A stretch of DNA of 64,000 bases, taken from HGM04593 sp045657945. Its GTDB lineage: Bacteria > Bacteroidota > Bacteroidia > Bacteroidales > Bacteroidaceae. Below the pieces are notes generated by a model. The model was given only the letters and a program-made list of their open reading frames with translations. It had not been told where the DNA came from and searched no databases. A program made the position numbers and the translations under genes. The stretch covers positions 1 through 64,000 of the forward strand of contig JAZOUB010000029.1 in assembly GCA_045657945.1 (NCBI GenBank), written 5' to 3'. Below, piece after piece: positions 43,993-53,053 of the stretch (position 1 is the first letter of the stretch; each line of letters starts with the position of its first letter).

Positions 43993-45450
43993 TTACAGCA
44001 CACCGTTCACTACAAGCGCCTTTACCAGCGAGTAGAACTTCTCTACTGTAGGAATCTCAACGCGCTCTGTTGGAGAGTGCGGAGACATCAGTGTTGGGCC
44101 GAATGAAACCATGTCCATCTTTGGATAGTTGGTAGAGATGATACCGCACTCCAAGCCGGCATGTATCACGCGAACATCGGGCAACTTGCCGAACATGTCA
44201 TTGTATGCAGTCTTCAATGCAGCAAGCAATGGAGAGTTTACATTGGGTTGCCAGCCGCTGTAACCGCCGCTGAGTTCTACCTTCATTCCCGCCATTGCGA
44301 AACAACTTGAGAGCTGCAATGCAAGAAACTCCTTCATTGTGTCGCAAGAACTGCGTGCAAGGATATTTATCTCGGCCTTGCCCTCGCCAATTGTAACAAT
44401 TGAGAGGTTACTTGAAGTCTCAACAGTGTCAGGAATTGTTGGGATGAAGCGGAGAACACCGTCGTGGCAAGCAAGGATAACATCGACAAGGTTGTCCTGA
44501 ATTTCCTGTGGCACGACAGTCTCGGGCATCTCGGTCTCGCTCACTGTGATTGTGATACCCTCCTCAATTGTAGCATACTCGCTGTTGTAGAGAGCCTCAT
44601 ATTTTGCAGCAATCTCCTTGAGCTCGTCAATGGCCTCCTCGGGCAATGTGAGCACAACCTCACAGCTTGCAGGGATGGCATTGCGCATGTTACCACCGTT
44701 CCAGCTTGCAAGTACAACCGCGAGCTCATCCATTGCCTCACGCACGAAACGTGCCATCAACTTGTTGGCATTACCACGGCCTGCGTTGATTTCAAGACCA
44801 GAGTGACCGCCACGCAAGCCCTTGAGCTGAACGCGCACTGCAACATCGGCATCGTCACTCTCCTCCTCCATGAACTCCATGGAAGCCGAGATGTCAAGAC
44901 CACCTGCACAACCGATGTAGAGAACACCCTCCTCCTCAGAGTCAAGGTTCAAGAGAAGCTCACCCTCGAGTTCGCCACCTTTGAGACCGAAAGCACCATA
45001 CATGCCGGTCTCCTCGTCGGCTGTAATGAGAGCCTCAAGAGGACCATGCTGCAATGATGAATCCTCCATGATTGCCATGATTGCAGCTACACCAAGACCG
45101 TTGTCAGCGCCTAGTGTAGTGTTGTCTGCATAGAGCCAATCACCCTTTACAACTGTTGTGATAGGATCATTGATAAAATCGTGCTTGCTGTCTGGAGTCT
45201 TCTGGGGCACCATATCCATGTGTGCCTGCAGAATAATACCCTTGCGATTCTCGAGACCCGGAGTCGCAGGCTTGCGCATGATGATGTTGCCGGCCTCGTC
45301 CTGCCATGTTTCTACATTGATGCTCTTTCCGAAGTCGAGCAAATATTTCTGGATTTTCTCAAGGTGACCCGATGGGCGAGGCACCTGTGTCAACGCCTCG
45401 AAGTGCTTCCACACTTCACGTGGCTGAAGATCTTTAATTGTAACTGCCAT
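43993..45450 (-). CDS. pepD: Aminoacyl-histidine dipeptidase (M20 family)
   Basis: 485 residues, the usual length. Zinc-site motifs: ILQAHMDMVPQ, YADNTTLGADNGLGVAAIMA (metal-bridging Asp), LITADEETGMYGA (catalytic Glu pair) and NLDSEEEG; the C-terminal HAGLECGII holds the last His ligand. It cleaves Xaa-His dipeptides such as carnosine in the cytoplasm. It follows the flippase-like gene by 44 bp. Confidence 0.95.
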   Translation of the reverse strand: MAVTIKDLQPREVWKHFEALTQVPRPSGHLEKIQKYLLDFGKSINVETWQDEAGNIIMRKPATPGLENRKGIILQAHMDMVPQKTPDSKHDFINDPITTVVKGDWLYADNTTLGADNGLGVAAIMAIMEDSSLQHGPLEALITADEETGMYGAFGLKGGELEGELLLNLDSEEEGVLYIGCAGGLDISASMEFMEEESDDADVAVRVQLKGLRGGHSGLEINAGRGNANKLMARFVREAMDELAVVLASWNGGNMRNAIPASCEVVLTLPEEAIDELKEIAAKYEALYNSEYATIEEGITITVSETEMPETVVPQEIQDNLVDVILACHDGVLRFIPTIPDTVETSSNLSIVTIGEGKAEINILARSSCDTMKEFLALQLSSCFAMAGMKVELSGGYSGWQPNVNSPLLAALKTAYNDMFGKLPDVRVIHAGLECGIISTNYPKMDMVSFGPTLMSPHSPTERVEIPTVEKFYSLVKALVVNGVL

Positions 45451-45494
45451 AATACAAAATAGTTAATTATAAATATTTAAACCCTATATTATTC

Positions 45495-46547
45495 TCATTT
45501 GGTCATTTTCCCTTGTCTCATACCTCTCAAGTGCAACGCAGCAATACCATATATGCCAAGTACAGCAACAAGAAGAGTCTGGGTTCCATGCACTATCAAC
45601 GCAAAAATACCGGCATCTGTTTCCGACACGCCATAGAGCATCATTATACTCATTATCACATAATGCCATGGACCGGCTCCGTTGGGTGTGGGCACAACCA
45701 CCGCAATGCTGCCACCTACAAACAGCAATAACGCAGCTGCCAACGACAGCCCACTGCTGAACCCGAAACAGAAGAAGCAGAGATAGAACTGCATGAAATA
45801 GCAGAACCATATGCCCACCGTCTCAAGCATGAACAGCCTGCCGTTCTTCATTTTCCTTAGCGAGAGTACACCCTCCATAAAACGGCCAATGAACGACTTT
45901 ATCTTTTTCCAAATTGTAAGCTTCCTTATCAGCAGGAATATGAGCGCACCCACGGCCAGCACCGACAGGAGCACAATTGCCAAGCCCTGTGGCGAAGAGA
46001 GCACATTGCCGCCCGGCATCTCCACGCCGGCATCGTTGATGAACGCGCTGAACACCGGCCACTGCAGTGCCACAGCCACAAGCGTTATGAGCAGCACCAT
46101 GAGCGTATCAAGCATCCTTTCCATGACAAGAGTACCCAAGGCATGTGCAAACGGCACACGCTCATGTTTTTCAAGGATGACACATCGTGACACCTCGCCC
46201 ACGCGCGGCAGAACAAGATTTGCAGCGTACGCCACATAAACCGAGTTGACACAGACTGACGACGACGGGTTATATCCCAAAGGAGCAAGAGAGAGTTTCC
46301 AGCGCCATCCCCTTAGCACATGACTCATTACGCCAAAGAAAGTCGAGATAACAAACCAGAAGATATTCATCTCCTTCAATTCACTCCAGAGTTGCGAAAA
46401 GTCAAAATCGTCGTACACCATATACAGGATGAGCACACCCAGCATAATTGGCAACGCGGTTTTTAGTGTATAATTGAAAATCTTTTTCACAACTTTTGGA
46501 ACATTTTTAATAGTTTTGGTTAACTTTGCAACATTGCGACAATACAT
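45495..46547 (-). CDS. Flippase-like (UPF0104 / LPG synthase TM region) membrane protein
   Basis: 350 residues with about eight membrane helices. Conserved LRGWRWKLSLAPLG, YAANLVLPRVGEVSRCVILEKHE and GGSIAVVVPTPNGAGPWHYVI are the family signature. It resembles the membrane half of lysylphosphatidylglycerol synthase without the transferase domain. Proposed roles are lipid or lipid-linked sugar translocation; none is proven here. The start may be 46547; a -7 box at 46567-46574 leaves a very short leader. Confidence 0.87.
   Translation of the reverse strand: MYCRNVAKLTKTIKNVPKVVKKIFNYTLKTALPIMLGVLILYMVYDDFDFSQLWSELKEMNIFWFVISTFFGVMSHVLRGWRWKLSLAPLGYNPSSSVCVNSVYVAYAANLVLPRVGEVSRCVILEKHERVPFAHALGTLVMERMLDTLMVLLITLVAVALQWPVFSAFINDAGVEMPGGNVLSSPQGLAIVLLSVLAVGALIFLLIRKLTIWKKIKSFIGRFMEGVLSLRKMKNGRLFMLETVGIWFCYFMQFYLCFFCFGFSSGLSLAAALLLFVGGSIAVVVPTPNGAGPWHYVIMSIMMLYGVSETDAGIFALIVHGTQTLLVAVLGIYGIAALHLRGMRQGKMTK
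46495..46528 (+). promoter_or_regulatory. Possible rsmA promoter inside the divergent gene
   Basis: TTTG (46495-46498), 22 bp, TAACTTTG (46521-46528). It lies within the first codons of the divergent flippase-like gene, so the two transcripts would overlap. Spacing is longer than usual. Confidence 0.42.
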
Positions 46548-46566
46548 GCCGGTGCAAGTACCTTCG

Positions 46567-46574
46567 CAAAGATA
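46567..46574 (-). promoter_or_regulatory. -7 box of the flippase-like gene
   Basis: TATCTTTG on the minus strand, an exact -7 match, only 20 bp before the start codon. The -33 region is T-rich but lacks TTTG. Confidence 0.5.
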
Positions 46575-46635
46575 AAATAATTATTGAAGAAAAACTGCTT
46601 TTTTAAGCATTATTAAATAAAAAAAGCAAGCGGCG

Positions 46636-47421
46636 ATGAAGGAAGTTACAGCAAAGAAAAGATTGGGACAGCATTTTCTCATTGACCTTTCAATTGCAAA
46701 GAGAATTGCAGACACTGTAGATGTATGCCCCGGCATACCAGTGCTTGAGGTTGGTCCCGGAATGGGTGTCCTCACCCGTTTCCTGCTCGAGAAGCCCCAT
46801 GACATCAAAGTGGTGGAGATTGACGAGGAGTCTGTAGCCTACCTGTGCAAGAACATGCCGCAGCTGCAGGAGGAAAACATCATCCCCGACGATTTCCTCA
46901 AGATGAAGCTCGACCGTCTATTTGGCGGCGAACAATTCATGCTCACCGGCAATTATCCTTATAACATCTCGAGCCAGATATTTTTCAAGATGCTCGACTA
47001 CAAGGAGTACATCCCCTACTGTAGCGGAATGATACAGAAGGAGGTTGGCGAACGCCTTGCCGCCAAACCCGGCACCAAGGCCTACGGCATACTCAGCATC
47101 TTCATCCAGCTGTGGTACGATGTAGAGTACCTTTTCACCGTTGACGAGAATGTATTCTCGCCACCGCCCAAGGTAAAGAGCGCCGTTGTGCTCATGAGGC
47201 GCAACACACGCACAAGCCTCGAGTGTGACGAGGAACTGTTCCGCAAGATAGTAAAGGGAACATTCAACCAAAGGAGAAAGAAGCTACGCAACTCCATCCA
47301 GCAGATAGTCGGCAAGGAATCGCCGTTACTTGGCGACCCCATCCTCGACAAGCGCCCCGAGCAGCTGTCGATAGCCGATTTCATCGAACTCACCAACAAA
47401 GTTGAACACGAACTGGCATAA
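46636..47421 (+). CDS. rsmA: 16S rRNA (adenine1518/1519-N6)-dimethyltransferase
   Basis: 261 residues. KKRLGQHFLID starts the family, followed by the SAM site VLEVGPGMGVLTRFLLE and the target-base motif GNYPYNISSQI (NLPY or NFPY in most homologues). A C-terminal RNA-binding domain ends the protein. It dimethylates two adenines near the 3' end of 16S rRNA. First of three co-directional genes; mgtE begins 12 bp after it. Confidence 0.96.
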   Translation: MKEVTAKKRLGQHFLIDLSIAKRIADTVDVCPGIPVLEVGPGMGVLTRFLLEKPHDIKVVEIDEESVAYLCKNMPQLQEENIIPDDFLKMKLDRLFGGEQFMLTGNYPYNISSQIFFKMLDYKEYIPYCSGMIQKEVGERLAAKPGTKAYGILSIFIQLWYDVEYLFTVDENVFSPPPKVKSAVVLMRRNTRTSLECDEELFRKIVKGTFNQRRKKLRNSIQQIVGKESPLLGDPILDKRPEQLSIADFIELTNKVEHELA

Positions 47422-47433
47422 AAGCGAGAGATT

Positions 47434-48786
47434 ATGACCAAGGAATTCATAAACCACATAAAGGAACTCATTGAGCAGAAGGACTCGGTGCTGCTGCAGG
47501 AGGCCGTGTCAAGGCTGCACCCTGCCGACATTGCCGAGATCTGCATTGAGCTCACCACTGAACAGGCACGCTTCCTCTACCGTCAGCTCGACAACGAGAC
47601 TGCAGCCGATGCCCTCATTGAGATGGACGAGGACCTGCGTAACGACCTGCTCGAGGAACTCCCCTCCGAAGCCATTGCAAGACGCTTCGTGAACTACATG
47701 GATACCGACGACGCCGTCGAGATTATCCGTGACATGGACGAGGAGAAGCAGGAAGAGGTGCTTTCAAACATTCAGGACATTGAGCTCGCAGGCGACATCG
47801 TTGACCTTCTGCAATATGACGAGGACACCGCCGGTGGTCTCATGAGTACCGAGATGGTGGTTGTGAACGGCAACTGGAGTATGCCCGAGTGCCTCAAGGA
47901 GATGCGCCAACAGGCCGAGGAACTCGATGACATCTACTACATCTATGTTGTCGATGACGACGAGCGCCTGTGCGGTCTATTCCCACTGAAGAAGATGATT
48001 ACCAGTCCATCCGTATCAAAGGTGAAGCATGTAATGGACACAAAGATCATTAGTGTCGATGTTGACACCCCCATTGACGAGGTAACAATGCTCATTGAGA
48101 AATATAACCTTGTAGCGATACCGGTTGTCGATAAGATCAACCGTCTTGTGGGACAGATTACCGTCGATGACATCATGGACGAGGTTCGCGAACAGACCGA
48201 GCACGACCAGCAACTTACCGCCGGTCTTACCCAGGATGTCGAGACAAGCGACAGTGTCTTCGTGCAGACCAAGGCACGCCTTCCATGGCTCATCATCGGA
48301 ATGCTCGGAGGTATCGGCTCGTCACTGCTGCTCAACTGCTTTACCAATACCCTTGGCAGCCACCCCGAGATGGCACTCTTCATTCCCCTTCTCGCCGGCA
48401 TGGGCGGTAATGTGGGAACACAGTCATCGGCCATTGCCGTGCAGGGACTAGCCAACAACTCGCTCAACCCGCAGCACATATTCAAGCACATACTGAAGGA
48501 GATGGTTGTAGCACTCATAAACGCCACCATACTGTCGCTCATGGTCTACATGTACAACTTCTTCGTCTACGGCCCCACCGACATCGTGAGCCTCTCCGTC
48601 CCGCTCAGCCTTTTTGTAGTAGTGCTTTTCGCCTCGGGATTCGGCACCCTCATCCCAATGGTACTCGAAAGGATGAACATAAACCCTGCAGTTGCCACGG
48701 GACCGTTCATACAGATTATTAACGACCTCAGCGGTATGACCTTCTACATGATAATATCAATGGCGCTGAGTCAAATAATGTCATAA
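47434..48786 (+). CDS. mgtE: Magnesium transporter MgtE
   Basis: 450 residues. An N-terminal MgtE superhelical domain (about 10-130) with acidic loops precedes two CBS domains (about 135-255). Five membrane helices follow (about 285-450), with GGNVGTQSSAIAVQGLA in the pore. It is a Mg2+ channel gated by cytoplasmic Mg2+ binding between the N and CBS domains. The secreted hydrolase gene begins 4 bp later. Confidence 0.96.
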   Translation: MTKEFINHIKELIEQKDSVLLQEAVSRLHPADIAEICIELTTEQARFLYRQLDNETAADALIEMDEDLRNDLLEELPSEAIARRFVNYMDTDDAVEIIRDMDEEKQEEVLSNIQDIELAGDIVDLLQYDEDTAGGLMSTEMVVVNGNWSMPECLKEMRQQAEELDDIYYIYVVDDDERLCGLFPLKKMITSPSVSKVKHVMDTKIISVDVDTPIDEVTMLIEKYNLVAIPVVDKINRLVGQITVDDIMDEVREQTEHDQQLTAGLTQDVETSDSVFVQTKARLPWLIIGMLGGIGSSLLLNCFTNTLGSHPEMALFIPLLAGMGGNVGTQSSAIAVQGLANNSLNPQHIFKHILKEMVVALINATILSLMVYMYNFFVYGPTDIVSLSVPLSLFVVVLFASGFGTLIPMVLERMNINPAVATGPFIQIINDLSGMTFYMIISMALSQIMS

Positions 48787-48790
48787 AACA

Positions 48791-50011
48791 ATGAAAAGAA
48801 AGAACCTCGTATCAACAATTGCCGCAATCGCGGCATTGTTGTTTATTGCCCCCGGCGTCTCAAACGCACAGATCAAAGAGTTCAAGGCATGGCTCAAGGC
48901 CCCCAAGGGAGAGCTCACAAGCCAAGGCTTTGCCAACAAGAAACTCAGCAAGGCCGACTGCCTTGAGGCATCATACGCCATAGACTCAATGTGGCTCATG
49001 CAGAGCGCGCAGGAACTTGGCCCGCAGTGGCAGCGCATGACCATCACCCACGACAGCATCAAGCTCGCATGCGCCTGCCGCGTGTTCGGCAACGCCCCCA
49101 AGGACGGCCGCAGCCTCTACATCTCCATGCACGGTGGCGGACACTGCCCCAAGGAGGTCAACGACGAGCAGTGGATGAACCAGATATACCTCTATGAGCC
49201 AGCCGAAGGAGTCTACATTGCACCACGCGCACCATGGAACACATCGGATCTGTGGCACCGCAAGGGACTCGACGAACTGCTTGAGGATGTCATCAGGGCA
49301 TGCGTAGTGTTCGAGGGCGTGAACCCCAACAAGGTATATCTCCTTGGCTACTCGGCCGGTGGCGACGGCGTGTGGCGCCTTGCCCCACGAATGGCCGACA
49401 AATGGGCAGCCGCATCAATGATGGCAGGCCACCCGGGCGAGGCCGAGCAGATAAACCTATTGAACACCCCATACATGATATGGATGGGCGAGCACGACCA
49501 CTACTATGACCGCAACATCCTTGCCCGTGAGAAAGCACAGATAATGGACTCGCTCAGCGCAGCCCACCCCGGCAAGTACATTCACAGCAACAACATCATC
49601 GAGGGCAAAGGCCACTGGATGGACCGTGTAGACACCGCAGCCGTTGCATGGATGGCACAGTACCGCCGCGCGCCCTACCCCAAGGAGGTCATCTGGCGCC
49701 AAGAGTTCGTCACACGCGAGCACTTCTACTGGCTCGGCGCGCCAAGCGACGAGGTCGAGCAGGGCAAGACCGTGATAGCAAACATCCAGGGCAACAACAT
49801 CCACATTGAGAAGTGCGACTACACAAGACTCACCATCTACCTCAACGACCACCTTGTAGACCTTGACAAGAAGGTAACCGTTTACCATGGCGGCAAGAAG
49901 ATTGCCAGCGTCAAGCCACGCCGCACAATTGCAGCCATGTACAGCACCCTCAACCAGCGAGGCGACCGCAGCTACGCATTCCCCTGCATCATAGAGGTTG
50001 AGATGGAATGA
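48791..50011 (+). CDS. Secreted alpha/beta hydrolase
   Basis: 406 residues; the signal peptide ends APGVSNAQ (about residue 27). An alpha/beta hydrolase core has the oxyanion segment SMHGGGHCPKE, the nucleophile elbow LLGYSAGGDGVWRL, MGEHDHYYD with a likely acid, and GKGHWMDR with a likely His. A C-terminal beta domain (about 300-406) is attached. It resembles polyhydroxybutyrate depolymerase or feruloyl-esterase-like proteins; the substrate is unknown. It is last in the rsmA-mgtE unit by spacing (4 bp). Confidence 0.86.
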   Translation: MKRKNLVSTIAAIAALLFIAPGVSNAQIKEFKAWLKAPKGELTSQGFANKKLSKADCLEASYAIDSMWLMQSAQELGPQWQRMTITHDSIKLACACRVFGNAPKDGRSLYISMHGGGHCPKEVNDEQWMNQIYLYEPAEGVYIAPRAPWNTSDLWHRKGLDELLEDVIRACVVFEGVNPNKVYLLGYSAGGDGVWRLAPRMADKWAAASMMAGHPGEAEQINLLNTPYMIWMGEHDHYYDRNILAREKAQIMDSLSAAHPGKYIHSNNIIEGKGHWMDRVDTAAVAWMAQYRRAPYPKEVIWRQEFVTREHFYWLGAPSDEVEQGKTVIANIQGNNIHIEKCDYTRLTIYLNDHLVDLDKKVTVYHGGKKIASVKPRRTIAAMYSTLNQRGDRSYAFPCIIEVEME

Positions 50012-50082
50012 CCCGGAAAGGCGAAAAGGCACACAAAAACCTTTTTTTCTTGAAAATTTAAACCAATTCTTAAAATATCCAT

Positions 50083-50090
50083 TATATTTG
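50083..50090 (+). promoter_or_regulatory. -7 box of the DUF349 gene
   Basis: TATATTTG matches TAnnTTTG fully; the -33 region has no TTTG at the right distance (TTTA at 22 bp). The leader to ATG 50185 is about 90 bases. Confidence 0.45.
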
Positions 50091-50184
50091 CAGAAACTGC
50101 AGAAAGACATTGGGGCTTTTCGTTGCAAGATGAAAGGCCACATTGTTCTTGCGTTGTATCATACAAACCAAAAAAACAAAGAAA

Positions 50185-52059
50185 ATGAGCGAAAGTATCA
50201 AATCGAATGTACAACCCGAAGAGTTGAACATTGCGAGTACTCCTGAAGAGGCTGTAAATGCCGTTACGACTGATTTCACAGAGCAGAACAGCATCAACGA
50301 GGAGACTCCACAAGTACCAGCAGAAGATGCAGCAACAGAAACCGAAGTCGAGAAACCGGTAAGCCGCGAGGAGATTATCGAACGCTTGAAGGCGATTGCC
50401 GACAGCGACGATGCGCTCAACAACAAGGCCGAGGTCGAGGGACTCAAGGTACTCTTCTACCGCATGCGCACAGCCGAGATTGAAGTAGCCCTCAAGGAGC
50501 ACATTGCCCAGGGTGGCGAAGAGGCACTTTTCGTACCACAGCCCGACGAGCTCGAGGAGGCATTCAAGCAACACCTGGGTCAGATAAAGGCAAAGCGCAA
50601 CGCTTGGCTTGCTGCACAGGAAAAGGAGATGCAGGAGAACTACGAGAAGAAAATGCAGTTGCTCGAGCAGTTGCAGGCACTCGTGGAGAAGGCAGCACAG
50701 GGCACTCCCGAGGTAAACGAGTTCCGCACCCTGCAGGCAGCATGGAAAGAGATAAAGAATGTACCACAGAGCCAGGTTGCACCATTGTGGAAACAGTATC
50801 AGCTGCTCGTTGAGCAGTTCTACGATGTGCTCAAGATAAACAACGAGTTCCGCGAATACGACTTCAAGAAAAACCTTGAGATAAAGACCAACCTGTGCGC
50901 ACAGGCCGAGGCACTCGCCGGCGAGGAGGATGTGATAAGCGCATTCCGCCAGCTCCAGCAGCTCCATAACGAGTTCCGCGAGACAGGCCCCGTAGCCCCC
51001 GACTTGCGCGAGGAGATGTGGACACGCTTCAAGGCAGCGTCAACCATCGTCAACCGCCGCCACCAGGAGCACTTTGAGGCAAAGAAAGAGAAAGAGCAGG
51101 AGAACCTCGACAAGAAGACAGCAATCTGCGAGGAGATTGAGCAGATGAACTTCGCCGAGTTCACCACATACCAGGCATGGAACAACGCCACACAACAGAT
51201 TCTTGACCTGCAGACAAAGTGGAAAGAGATAGGCTTCGCGCCACAGAAGATGAACATGAAAATCTTCGAGCGATTCCGTGCAGCATGCGACAACTTCTTC
51301 GTGCAGAAGAGCGAGTTCTTCAAGGAAGCAAAGAGCACCCTGGCAAAGAACCTCGAGCGCAAGAAAGAACTCTGCGAGCAGGCAGAACAGCTCAAGGACA
51401 GCGAGGACTGGAAAGCAACAGCCGACAAACTCACCAAGCTGCAGAAAGAGTGGAAGGAGACAGGCCCTGTTGCACAGAAGCACTCCGAGGCATTGTGGAA
51501 GCGTTTTGTGAGCGCATGCGACTGCTTCTTCGAGAGACGCAACGCAGCGACATCGACACAGCGCAATGCCGAGCAGGAAAACCTCAAGCTCAAGCGCGAA
51601 GTAATCGCAAAGATCAACGCCATAGACACCACCCTGCCCGCCGGCGAGCAGACCAAGCAGCTCCAGGCACTCACACATGAGTGGAACGCCATTGGCCATG
51701 TGCCCTTCAAGGAGAAGGACAAGCTCTACAAGGAGTACCGCCAGGCAACAAGTACAATCTATGACAAGCTCCATGTCAATGCCAACGAGCGCAAGCTCGC
51801 CAACTTCCGCAACAACATGGGCAAGGGAGCAGGCAACCTGCAGCGCGAGCGCGAACACCTCATCCGCCAGTACGAGGCAATGAAGAACGAGATTGCAACA
51901 TACGAGAACAACATCGGTTTCTTGAGCGTATCGAACAAGAAAGGCGCAAGCCTTGTCGATGTAATGCACCAGAAGGTTGAGAAACTCAAACAAGACGCAC
52001 AGGTAATCCTCGACAAGATTCACCTTGTAGAAGACGAGATAGAAAAAGAGGCAAAGTAA
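50185..52059 (+). CDS. DUF349 repeat protein
   Basis: 624 residues from MSESIKSNVQPEELN (ATG 50185). An acidic low-complexity N-terminus (about 1-70) is followed by tandem DUF349 repeats of about 70 residues, each with a W-K-x-I/T-G or W-KEIG core (AAWKEIKNVPQSQVAPLWKQY, LQTKWKEIGFAPQKM, LQKEWKETGPVAQKHSEALWKRF, HEWNAIGHVPFKEKDKLYKEY). The C-terminus is coiled coil (about 550-620). Highly charged, cytoplasmic. The family has no settled function; inference only: a structural or nucleic-acid-associated protein. Single-gene unit. Confidence 0.88.
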   Translation: MSESIKSNVQPEELNIASTPEEAVNAVTTDFTEQNSINEETPQVPAEDAATETEVEKPVSREEIIERLKAIADSDDALNNKAEVEGLKVLFYRMRTAEIEVALKEHIAQGGEEALFVPQPDELEEAFKQHLGQIKAKRNAWLAAQEKEMQENYEKKMQLLEQLQALVEKAAQGTPEVNEFRTLQAAWKEIKNVPQSQVAPLWKQYQLLVEQFYDVLKINNEFREYDFKKNLEIKTNLCAQAEALAGEEDVISAFRQLQQLHNEFRETGPVAPDLREEMWTRFKAASTIVNRRHQEHFEAKKEKEQENLDKKTAICEEIEQMNFAEFTTYQAWNNATQQILDLQTKWKEIGFAPQKMNMKIFERFRAACDNFFVQKSEFFKEAKSTLAKNLERKKELCEQAEQLKDSEDWKATADKLTKLQKEWKETGPVAQKHSEALWKRFVSACDCFFERRNAATSTQRNAEQENLKLKREVIAKINAIDTTLPAGEQTKQLQALTHEWNAIGHVPFKEKDKLYKEYRQATSTIYDKLHVNANERKLANFRNNMGKGAGNLQREREHLIRQYEAMKNEIATYENNIGFLSVSNKKGASLVDVMHQKVEKLKQDAQVILDKIHLVEDEIEKEAK

Positions 52060-52080
52060 ACCTTGCTACACATAAGACAT

Positions 52081-52111
52081 TCCCTCCATGCTGCCAGTGT
52101 GGAGGGATTTT
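52081..52111 (+). terminator. Terminator of the DUF349 gene
   Basis: TCCCTCCA (52081-52088) pairs with TGGAGGGA (52100-52107), followed by TTTTC. It lies 21 bp after the stop codon. Confidence 0.7.
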
Positions 52112-52220
52112 CATGCTCACCAAAAACAGGATTGTTGCATAACATTTTTCACAACTAAAAACAGTAACCTCTAAGACCCTACACAATTTCTTATAGGCTT
52201 GATATTAACATAGTTCAATA

Positions 52221-52251
52221 TTTGAAAATTTAAATAAAAACACTACCTTTA
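52221..52251 (+). promoter_or_regulatory. Promoter of the 145-aa secreted protein
   Basis: TTTG (52221-52224), exactly 19 bp, TACCTTTA (52244-52251). Only the last -7 base departs from consensus. Confidence 0.65.
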
Positions 52252-52295
52252 CGCCAATAGATAGAACAGAGTATTCAACCTAAAACAGCAATAAT

Positions 52296-52733
52296 ATGAA
52301 AAAGTTTTTAGCAACAATTCTGCTCATGTTTTGTGTATCATTCACTTTTGCACAATCACAGAGCAACGACACCGGAAAACGCAAATTCTATTGCGAGATC
52401 AAATGTTATGAGAACAGCACAAAATCAAGTTCAGTGGTCATCTTTGATTTTGGCAATGTCGTATCCCGTGAAATTTGGGGATGCGCAAGTCACAAATTGA
52501 GATTCGTGAACGACAGCGGAAAGAGAATTAAATTCAAGAACATAATAGACGCAGCACATTTTATGTATGAAAAAGGCTGGACATTCGAACAAGCCTACTC
52601 AGCACCATACGATCATAAGAAATCAATCAAACATTGGATCTTCTACAAGGAGGCAGACGGATATGACAATGTAAAAGAGGGATTTGTCACCAATAAGGAA
52701 TATAAGGAGATGAAAAAACAAATGAAGGAATAA
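52296..52733 (+). CDS. Small secreted protein, function unknown
   Basis: 145 residues; signal peptide MKKFLATILLMFCVSFTFAQ. The mature part is basic and compact (FYCEIKCYENSTKSSSVVIFDFGN, then DAAHFMYEKGWTFEQAYS) and ends in a Lys-rich helix. The second part resembles a small alpha/beta sequence, perhaps DUF-type, but I do not recognise the family. It has its own promoter and lies left of the ATPase insertion. Confidence 0.72.
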   Translation: MKKFLATILLMFCVSFTFAQSQSNDTGKRKFYCEIKCYENSTKSSSVVIFDFGNVVSREIWGCASHKLRFVNDSGKRIKFKNIIDAAHFMYEKGWTFEQAYSAPYDHKKSIKHWIFYKEADGYDNVKEGFVTNKEYKEMKKQMKE

Positions 52734-52818
52734 ACTCACTCCACAACAACGAGCAAAGAACATCTTCGCCATAGACAAAGATACAAATTCATAAGTTTTA
52801 ATCTCGTATTTTTCTCAC

Positions 52819-52985
52819 AAAAGGTGCGTTTTCCTAAAATCTGCAGTTCTTGATTAAAAAACAAGAGGGGTTACGATTTGGAAATTCCAGAGTTTTTGTC
52901 TTATTTTTGCGGATGATAACAAAATAATTGAAAAAGAATTACGCACATGAACACGGTATGGATTGTGATGCCAATTCTTATTGTA
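52819..52985 (+). repeat. Left copy of a 167-bp direct repeat
   Basis: 161 of 167 bases equal 54554-54720. The repeat holds one 33-bp-type unit start (AAAAGGTGCGTTTTCCTA), a promoter (TTTG at 52877-52880, TATTTTTG at 52902-52909) and the first 13 codons of the SBF transporter gene. The 10 bases before it, TTTTTCTCAC, also match the flank of the right array (TTTTTCTTAC at 54445-54454). Confidence 0.93.
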
Positions 52986-53003
52986 TCCAGGTTCATACCT
53001 TAA
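52947..53003 (+). pseudogene. Truncated copy of the SBF transporter gene start
   Basis: ATG 52947 reads MNTVWIVMPILIV as in the intact gene at 54682, then diverges (SRFIP) and stops at 53003 after 18 codons. Two of its differences from the intact copy are silent. It keeps an upstream promoter, so a short transcript toward the ATPase gene's 3' end is possible. Confidence 0.8.
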
Positions 53004-53009
53004 AACAAA

Positions 53010-53038
53010 AACAACCTCAAAGTCACTTTGAGGTTGTT
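53010..53038 (-). terminator. Terminator of the ATPase gene
   Basis: 13-bp perfect stem (53010-53022 with 53026-53038), 3-base loop, and on the minus strand TTTTTGTTTT follows. It lies 15 bp after the ATPase stop, within the inserted segment. Confidence 0.85.
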
Positions 53039-53053
53039 AAATTATAACTTTTA

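Noticed and set aside
49972..51722. Long Leu/Cys- and Ser-rich frames antisense to the DUF349 gene
   Set aside because: Mirror images of Glu/Lys-rich DUF349 codons; no domain and no promoter.
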